Part shown: positions 52,401 through 61,400 of the stretch, one piece after another | Numbering within the stretch: position 1 is the stretch's first letter | Layout of the letters: each line of letters opens with the position of its first letter | Origin: Phoronis australis | Lineage: Eukaryota > Phoronida > Phoronidae | DNA: 64,000 nt | Direction of reading: 5' to 3' | Assembly: GCA_002633005.1 (NCBI GenBank) | Contig: NMRA01000547.1 | Span: 135,561-199,560, forward strand | Program-made: the position numbers and the translations under genes | Notes under the pieces: generated by a model | The model's database searches: none | Seen by the model: only the letters and a program-made list of their open reading frames with translations | Told to the model about the DNA's origin: nothing

Positions 52401-55400
52401 TGCTCATTATATTTATTTGTATGCGTGATTCATGGGTTCGAATGGATGATTCATGGATTTGTATTCATGATTAATAGGTGGTTTGTGTATACGATGTGAT
52501 GTTCCTGCATATGATTCTATGGTACCCTGAAGTTGACTTCCAACCAGTGTTTATCTTAATGGATCAAACTGTAGATTGAAAGGGAGGGGATTAATGCACC
52601 AGCATATCCCCAATGATCCTGTCCATGACAGGTATTATTACAGGTATTATTGAAAGAGAACAATAGGGATTAGTGGCAGGTATCCACTCCAGTAATGCCA
52701 TCAGGACACTTGCAAAGGTATTAGTGATGTCCATTGGCATGTAAATTGTTGAGGCAAAAATCCTCTCAAATGGGAGTGAAACACCTGTGAAATGTTCAAA
52801 TGTCTAAATATTTGGCCTGTATTCAGTGTGGGAATCACACATGAATTGCACGAGTATAAATCATGCAGTACACGTGAGGACTGCGGCTAATGCTTGTCAT
52901 TGCATGACACGGATCAATGTTCGTGTCCTGATCCTGATGGATGTGAACACAGTATGTAACCCTTATGTCTTTCAGAACGTGCAATTGCATCTCATTTTTG
53001 TAGTGAACAATGTGAAAAGTGCAAAATAAAACGTGAACAGGAATTAGCTGAAATCGTACATTTTGCCACGCCACTTCGTGAGCCAAGGCGTGCTAAACCA
53101 TAGTGCAAATGTCAGCGCAGCTATAGACTGATCACCAGATTTGGACATCGACCAAGTGTGGCAATTCAACTTGAGGCAAATCTTGGCTATGTTCCGGTAA
53201 AGTCGCGCAATTTTGGAACACTCACAATTAATTCCCGTAGAACAAATTCATTCTTGGTCGAATATTGCAGGACAAGATTTTTGTGAAAAAAAAATTAAAA
53301 AAAAAAGATTTTTGTGGTGTCCAAATTTGGTGGACCTCCAACATGTGCCTTTCACTGTTGTCTGAATTTGGTGAGCTAAATCTCTTCAAAAAATTTCGTC
53401 ATGGGCATTATGAATAGAGAATAGATTTGTCGACGAGAAATAAATAGTTTTACGTATTTTCGTAACTTGCGAAAGAAAAAGGCATTATAATATGTATACT
53501 TAAATTCAAGCCAGCTGAGCCCATTCCTGTCACTCAAACCTTGAGATTGAATTATATTGGAGAAAGGATACTGGACTTGCATCGCTCTGGCGCAAAGGGG
53601 TTTTTTCCACTGTTAAGACTCGTCACAGTACGTTTGGTTAAAAAAGTGTGCTTTCTCAATTAAACGAATTTTGGGCAAAATTTAACCTTTATGGATGTGG
53701 GAATGAGCACAATGAAGTAAGTGATAAACAATGACGAGAACAGAGTATACATTTAAATTTGCTCAACCTATTCGTGCATTGTTTGCTAATTACAAAACAA
53801 AACGCAAGTTAACTATGACATGTTTGTTTCCATATTAACTGAAAGCACAGTTTCAACATGAAAACGAATGAACAAACACGATATCAAAATGAGTAGTTTC
53901 TCATTCACTCTCGATCACCGGATCGTTTTAGTTGTTGAAGAAGCGCACCGGACTGGATTACTTAATGACTATTGCAAATAAGCGTGTTAAGAGCAAGGTT
54001 TACAGGAAGCCCACTCACACGGACTACTATCTACCATTTGATTCCACCACTCTTTGATCCACAAACTGGGCGTGATTGGAACTTTAAACTATCGTGCGAC
54101 AATTATCCTCAACACAGAAGAGGCCATTGATGCTGAGTCAGATTATAACACAACTGTGTTAAAGAGATGAGGTTATCCTGATTGGTCATTCCCTAAGACA
54201 GACCATCGCGAGGTCAGGCCACACAACGCACAGCTTGACAACTGGAGGGACATCAGAATAACGTTCTTTTTATGCCAGGGATCTCAGATCAGGTCAAATC
54301 TCATATGAGGGGCCACAATATCTCTGTTTCATTTAAGCCCGTTAACACCATAAGGAATCAGCTGATGAATATGAAGGATAAGACCGTGAAAGAGAAAAAA
54401 TTTGATGAAGTGTATGGTATTTCAGGCTCGGATCCAGGATGCAAAGAATCATATATTGGTGAAACCAAACAAGCCTTGAAAAGTCGGATCAGTCAACAAT
54501 GCAGGCCCAGTTACAGAGATTGTTATGATTCGGTGGTATTCTCCCACATGGCTGGTAAGGACCATTCTTTCTGCATGGAGGATGTCACTATTCTAGATAG
54601 GGAAGAAAACTGGTTCAGGCGTGAGGTTAAGGAGGCAATATAAGAAAGAGTGGAGAATCCCAATTTAAACAGACAAGGGGGCTTGAGATTTCTGTTACGA
54701 AGAACTTGGGATAGGGCGCTAAAGAGTATCCCGCGCAAACTGTGCTATCGATCACATGATGAGTCACGTGACACCTCAGTGGCCTGCCGAAGTCTTCGAG
54801 ATGAGGACGCTAGCTAACGCAATCCGTAAGTCCAGTAATTGATTTATTTTTTCATATTACTCATTCAGGTAGCTTGGGCTATTGTAACCTGGGTGCAAGA
54901 TAACAGTACCATTTGTTCTGATCGTCCTCAGGATCTATGTCGACTGTTTTCATTTCACTGCAGCATATATTTGCTAGAGTTACCGACAATAGTTCCGATA
55001 GTTCTTCCTATAGCTCTCCGCTAATAGACTTCATGCAGTTCTGCTCAAGTTTCGAGTATGAAAAGTCGTGAGTTTCCTCAAATCTCATTATGTGTACAGA
55101 AATGTTGTTGAAGAATAACAGTCTATCAAAAACTATTGTCCACCATTGAAATGAAGAGGGAAAATAACGAAATAAATATGGAAACACTAAAACAGCTGGC
55201 GCATCACCTGGGGTATATAAAATAGAACAGTAATAATAAGGTATGTATTAAGTCAATTCTTTCGAATCAAACGCAATGAAATACACTTACAATTGAAATA
55301 CTCCTAAAACTATCTTAATGTAATACAAAAACAGGGCTTGATGCTATAAAAATCGCCAGGTTGCATTTTGTGACCTAGCCAAAATCCAGCTCCCATTCAC

Positions 55401-58400
55401 CAATGCCAGGTCGCAAAATTTACCTACCATTTTTACGCACCAAAATTTATTTTTTGACCATCGAGAAAATGTTTAGATTATGCTCTTACCCGCACAAATT
55501 TCAGGATGCAAAATTGGGTTTTATGTGCAGCTACAGCGTTATTGTTCTTCACAACCACCATTGAAAGGCTGTATAGCACAAGGCTAGTTGCCAATGTGAA
55601 ACTTGACTCAGTGCTTTCTAACCGACAGTGCATTCGAGTAGTTAAGTTTGCAATGTGAAAAGGGAGAAACTATTTGTTGAATAAGTATCTGTGGTTTTGC
55701 TAGGTCTGACCTGCTGTATGACTGTCATCAAAGTTGTTAAAGGTCCAAATTAACACTGAGCCCAAACTCCCTCCACTTTTTGTTTGCAGCACAAACTTAG
55801 CAACTTAATTCGACGTTTGAAAAATACCCTGTCAAAAAATCCATAAAACGTTGCCTAAGCCGAATGACATATTCAGATGCGCAGGAGCAATTAACTGCAA
55901 ATTTCACAACAAAAACGTGAAACTTCAGCTGTTTACGTACTCAACAATTAGTTTTCCATGAAGTGAAAAGCCTCGGAATAATTCCGTGAGGGTTTCCATC
56001 GTGTAATTTGCATCTGCTCCTAAATACCTTCCATGTACAGGAAAAATAGGTCACTCACAAAATGACACTAGTGTTAACTTTCTTTTGGAGGTAGAAAACA
56101 AAGCTGGGGTTTGTTTTTTACTTATTGAGGAGACTTTTGAAAACTGAATTTGTGTAAAATGAGAATGACCAAATAAATAGGCTGTGTGTCAATTTCAAAC
56201 CACGGGCGGACGTTTGTAGTGTGATATGGTGGGCGCTAGCTTGAACTGTGGGCGCTAAATTGGAAATTCTCAAAAAATTGAGGGGGAACGCTAAAAAGAG
56301 TAAGGAGCGCTTATTATGAAACATTCAAACATAGGGAGTAGGCACATGCATGAGCATAGTCATTAGCCCGACAAAATATTGAAAGATTGCAAAAGTAAGA
56401 AATGTGATTATAATACGATTTTGTTAGGCAAACTCTCAGGTGACTTTCTGGCTATCTTCACGACTTTAACGCTGCACCCTTTTTAACCCCCCCCGAATAA
56501 TGTTGTTTTAAATTGCCCGCTGCAGCCAGAACAAGATTTTCTCTATTGAAGTCAGAAAATTTTACAGCGTGGTCTGGGGACCAAAAAAATTGGCGGGGTG
56601 TATAAAGAGAAGAATTTAAAGTTCGCTAACCCCAATTTCGTATCTACCTGTTTAGCTTCAATAGCTGGCTATGGGCATAGAACATCAAGCCTATGCAACA
56701 TCGACCAGGGAAACATCGCAACAGGTAAATAACAGTTTTGTCACTTTAATCTTTTGATTTGCAGCTTTGGAGTGGTGCGCACGCGTGACCTCACACACTT
56801 GAATTGCCTACATTTTACGTTGGACACAACAGATGACAGACGACTCATATGTCGCACACGTAGTCCCAGAAACAAGTAAAGGGCTTGAGAATTTCTTGGT
56901 AACTCAAAAAATACTTTGTTGAAAGTAAAGACGTGGTTGCCGTATGGCGATTAATAAGACCGTCATTTACACATTCACTATCTTTTGTGCTAAAAAACGA
57001 GACGCACATGTCCACGTCAGGATCGCCTGTCAGGACCATTTACACGTTAACAATGGGACTGACCAGTGCCGCAGTGAAATATCAAGGATATTGTCGTGGA
57101 TAATACTTGAAAAACAAACCTTTTTACATCACAAACTTTGGTAAGTTGATCGTTTAAGAATTAGTAGAAACCGCCATTTTGTGACATTTTATCACGTGTT
57201 ATGCCGTGCTTCAAAACATTTTTGCCGCGCATCCGCAAATTTACAAAAGTAGCTGAAAATGCTAGCCAATTAAATGCATCAAAGATCGATTCTGCATCAT
57301 CTCATTACCACACAACATGTTTACAAGTCATCAGGAGAGCTGTTCTCCGTTAGTTCTTTTGAACTTGATTTGGCAACAACCAAATCACGGTAGGATTCAC
57401 ACGAGTTGCTTTGTATTTGCCAGCCATCTGCCGAGTAGAGTAAAAACTCAGCTCGCAAATGTTGGAAATTCCAGGTCACATTTTGCAACCTGATACGAGC
57501 TGGCAAAAATCCCAGCTCATATTTCCAAATTTTAGGTCTCAAATGCAACCTACAGCACGTTATGTCAAGGCCGGAAAAAGCATGTTCTGTAGTTTAAGAT
57601 CAAGCTTATTTTTTGTCTCAAAACTATGAACTGAAGGTGGTGACATGGACAAGAAGACAAGGTCCTGCGGAAGCTCGAAATGTCAAAACACAGATTAGGT
57701 TTCAGGCCCATTGCATCAGACTGCAGGTCCGGTTTTCTTGTTCAGGCTACCCCTAGGACCACAAGAAGCAGCGACATTTTCCTTATCCGAAATTCATGGA
57801 ACAGAAGTCCGATATTTGTGACATAGTCTGAAATTTGTGGGCCATTGAAAAACAGTTTTGGACCTTGCACACATTTCGTGAACCATAGAAAACTCATTTC
57901 GGAAATATCTATTCTTCTCTCAAAATGGCAGGCCATCCGAAAATGGCGCAAATTAACTGTAATATACCACTTTTTCAAAGATGATGTCCAAGATATGACA
58001 TCATACTTGTTTAACTTGCCACTTCACAGTTTTGACGTATTATTTGCATTCAACCACTTCACGAAGGTGCAGAAACAACCTTTTTCAAGTTTGTGTACTT
58101 GCCAATATAACATTAAATGTAGCAACTTCCTAATGTTCATGGAAAGATCAACCATCGACCTCTTTTTTCATGTCCCCCCTCACATTATTGACTTTTTCTC
58201 AGAAAGCCAACAGGAATTGTGTAATATTTTATAGCACAATTCAAAGGGACTAAGAGGAGAAATTTTCAAACAAATATCAATAAACAAATTACAGTGCTCT
58301 GAGGAATAATACTTGGCAAAATCACATGAAAAACTTAAGAAGTGAGGGCGGTGACAAAACCAAGAACATCAATGACCAAGACACCAATGTACAGTAAACA

Positions 58401-61400
58401 ACAAACCAACAATGCATTAATGAATCTGTTAATAAAAGAACAGTCAACAAATCAGAAAATTTCAAATGATTGAAAACAGTTAATGGTGGCGAGAAACCAA
58501 CAACACACTTCAGATAGCACATGAGGAGATCCCCAAATTTCGGAAAAATTCCTCATAGAATAGCAGAGCTATGGCTCCACAATTACTTGAAAAATGGCAG
58601 CCACAGTGCCATCTTGCATCCAATTTTGTCCAAAAACCACCATACAAAAATGCTACCTTTAGCATGAGAATGACACACCAACAAAATTGCAGCATGGAAC
58701 AAGTCAACAAGAGAAGCCATTTGAGCAGTAAATCTAGAAAATGTCCTGAGAACAAGGCAGAGTGACAAATGAATGGCATGATGCAGATAGCACTTGACGA
58801 TATCTATCCACATATTTAATTTCAGGAAACCTCTGGAGATATGACGCAAAAATCAAGAACTGGTAAGCTACACTGTTCTTTCTTTAAACGTAGCTTTGCA
58901 AGTTCTCCAATCAAAAGAAGATGATCATTTAACAGGTAATTTTTAATATACGAACCAAAACTGAAACGCAGACTCTAATGGGGCTGACGGAGATATTTTC
59001 CCAAATTGTGTATTTCTTTATCAGATTGGTAGAAAGCAGCGGGAGTAGTTTTCCTACGAGCGGCTCTGTTTTCAAGGACAACCAACACTTTACAATTGTA
59101 TCGATATCTATTAGCTGAGCCAGACAAAATTTTGAAGTTTTGAAAGTGATAACTAAACACAAAACAAGCACGATAAACTGGTGCATCCCCAATTTTGGAA
59201 AATAATCCCAAAACATGACTCTAGAAAACCTAGCACAATCAGGTTAAGTAGTAGAGTATGTCAGGACATTTTTCAGAATTTAGGTTTCAGCAAACGTGAG
59301 ATGCTACGCCAAGAAACCAAACAGTTAACTCACTAGTACATTCATTTGCATAAAAAACAACACAAAGCTTATCTGAACTGCTTTCTTTAAGTTCTACTTA
59401 TTCCAACATAACCGGATTCATGATGAGTCGATCATCAAACTCATCATGCGACAATTTGTTGTCATCAGGCGACTCGTCGCTATCACAAAATTCGTCCTCC
59501 TCTCCATCCGCAAAGTATTCTTCAATGAGTTCAAATAACTCTTGCTGATCTTAATACAGCAGACCGCGGCAAGAGTTAATCGGATATCAGCCACACAGCG
59601 ATCAGCCAACCTACTGTCTTGTTAACATGCTGTGACCACACAACCTCACGCCCACTTGAAATTATGATTGGACGAAAAACTCAACAAGCTTACTACATGT
59701 ATCATAAGCAGAGTTTGACCTTTATCTTGATATGTTTATGAGTGAACTGGGTCGTCAGATGCTTGAGCAAAGCAGTCACGAATACTGGCAAATTTTGATG
59801 AAAATTTCACAAGCTATCCAGTTGTGGAAAAGGTGATGTTTTTCAAAATGAAATAAGGTTTAAAATAAAATTTGCTTGTTTTAAAGCCATGTTTTGTGAC
59901 GTAGAATGAATAAATAATAATCTACAAGAAAAAATTGACCTAATTTTCACCGAAAGCCACTGTTCGCAGTCTGGTCAGGAAATAGGATTTCTGACTTAAG
60001 ACTCACTTAGTTGTGTTAGGTCATATATATGACCTTGATATGATCTTGAACAATTAGATTAAGGAAATTTGGTCATGTTATTGTTACAGTTGTTTTGCTA
60101 TGAATGTACCTGTTTTTGCTAAATTATACAGAAAAGAGTCACAACACCTAATTAATGAGAGATGGGTATGTTAAAATTTGTTCAGGCTTCGAAAATGACA
60201 ACTGAGACGCGATTCATGATCCAAGTTGTCATCATTTCGGTTTAGTGACATAAAACCATCATCAGGAAGCAACGTCACTAACCAGCAATACAACCAAAAC
60301 AGAATAATACTAAGCCATATGACCCAACATTTCGGTTGAGTAAGCTCTCAGCACAAGTCTGTTTGATGTGAATAGATTCATGGATAAACATCTTGGAACT
60401 TGTTAGGGTCTTTGTCTAGCATCTTGACTCCATAAAAAGCCCATCTCATGACCAGTTAACACTTTGTGAGGAAACAGAGCACTGTTGGGGTCTTTAGCAT
60501 GCTCACTTACCCCAACAGTGCTCTATTTACTCACTCAGTGTTAACTGATAATGAGATTGGCTTTTCTGGAGTTGAGATGCTAGACAATGACCCTAACAAG
60601 TTCAAGCTATTGTATCCCTGAATCTATTCACATCAAACAGACTTGTGCTGAGAGCTCACTTAACACACTAGTCCCTTACCAGTACTACTCATGCATTGTG
60701 ATGATCAGTTAGTGTTTTGGTTGTTTTGCTGGTTATTGACATTGCTTCCTGATGATGATTTTATGTCAATAAACCGAAATGTTGTCAACTTGGATCATGA
60801 ATCGCGTCTCAGTTTTCATTTTCAACTTTCTCCTGTTACTATGGCCGAAAACTAGTTTTATCTTCAGGCATCCTTTTTCAGAAAATACATACAGTGAGTT
60901 AGAATCTACAGCTATGTTGATATTTGGCTAACTAACTTGTTAATAAGGCTCCACATAACCTTAATGACATGGAAATATAAAGGTAATAAGAAGAAATCTA
61001 ATCAGAGTTTGACTAAAATACTCTAAAAACTTAAAGAAACAGATGTTAAATAAAACCCTATGAACGACTCTTGTTTTGGAAATTGGTGACATACTACATA
61101 TTAAACTAAATGTGACTTGATCGATCCTGCCGTTGTCAAGCATTTTGTCATTATTTATAGAGTATCCTGAGTTCTGTTCCACGCTGCTTGTTATGCCCAT
61201 TGAAATAAAATCAGCCATTATGTCCAGTATTTTGTTTTGAATGAGGGACAATGTTACTAAATACATACACGTTATTTTGCATAAAAACTGCACAGAAAGC
61301 ACGAGGCCTGGCATTTGCCAATACCACTAGTAAAATTTAATTAATGTTGAAATCTCGTTACCAAATTTCGTTGATTTTTGTTGCCTCAGGAATGGCTGGT

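Noticed and set aside
57845-58234. 129-residue plus-strand ORF as a gene
   Set aside because: No domain, no promoter or splice support, and composition similar to non-coding AT-rich sequence.
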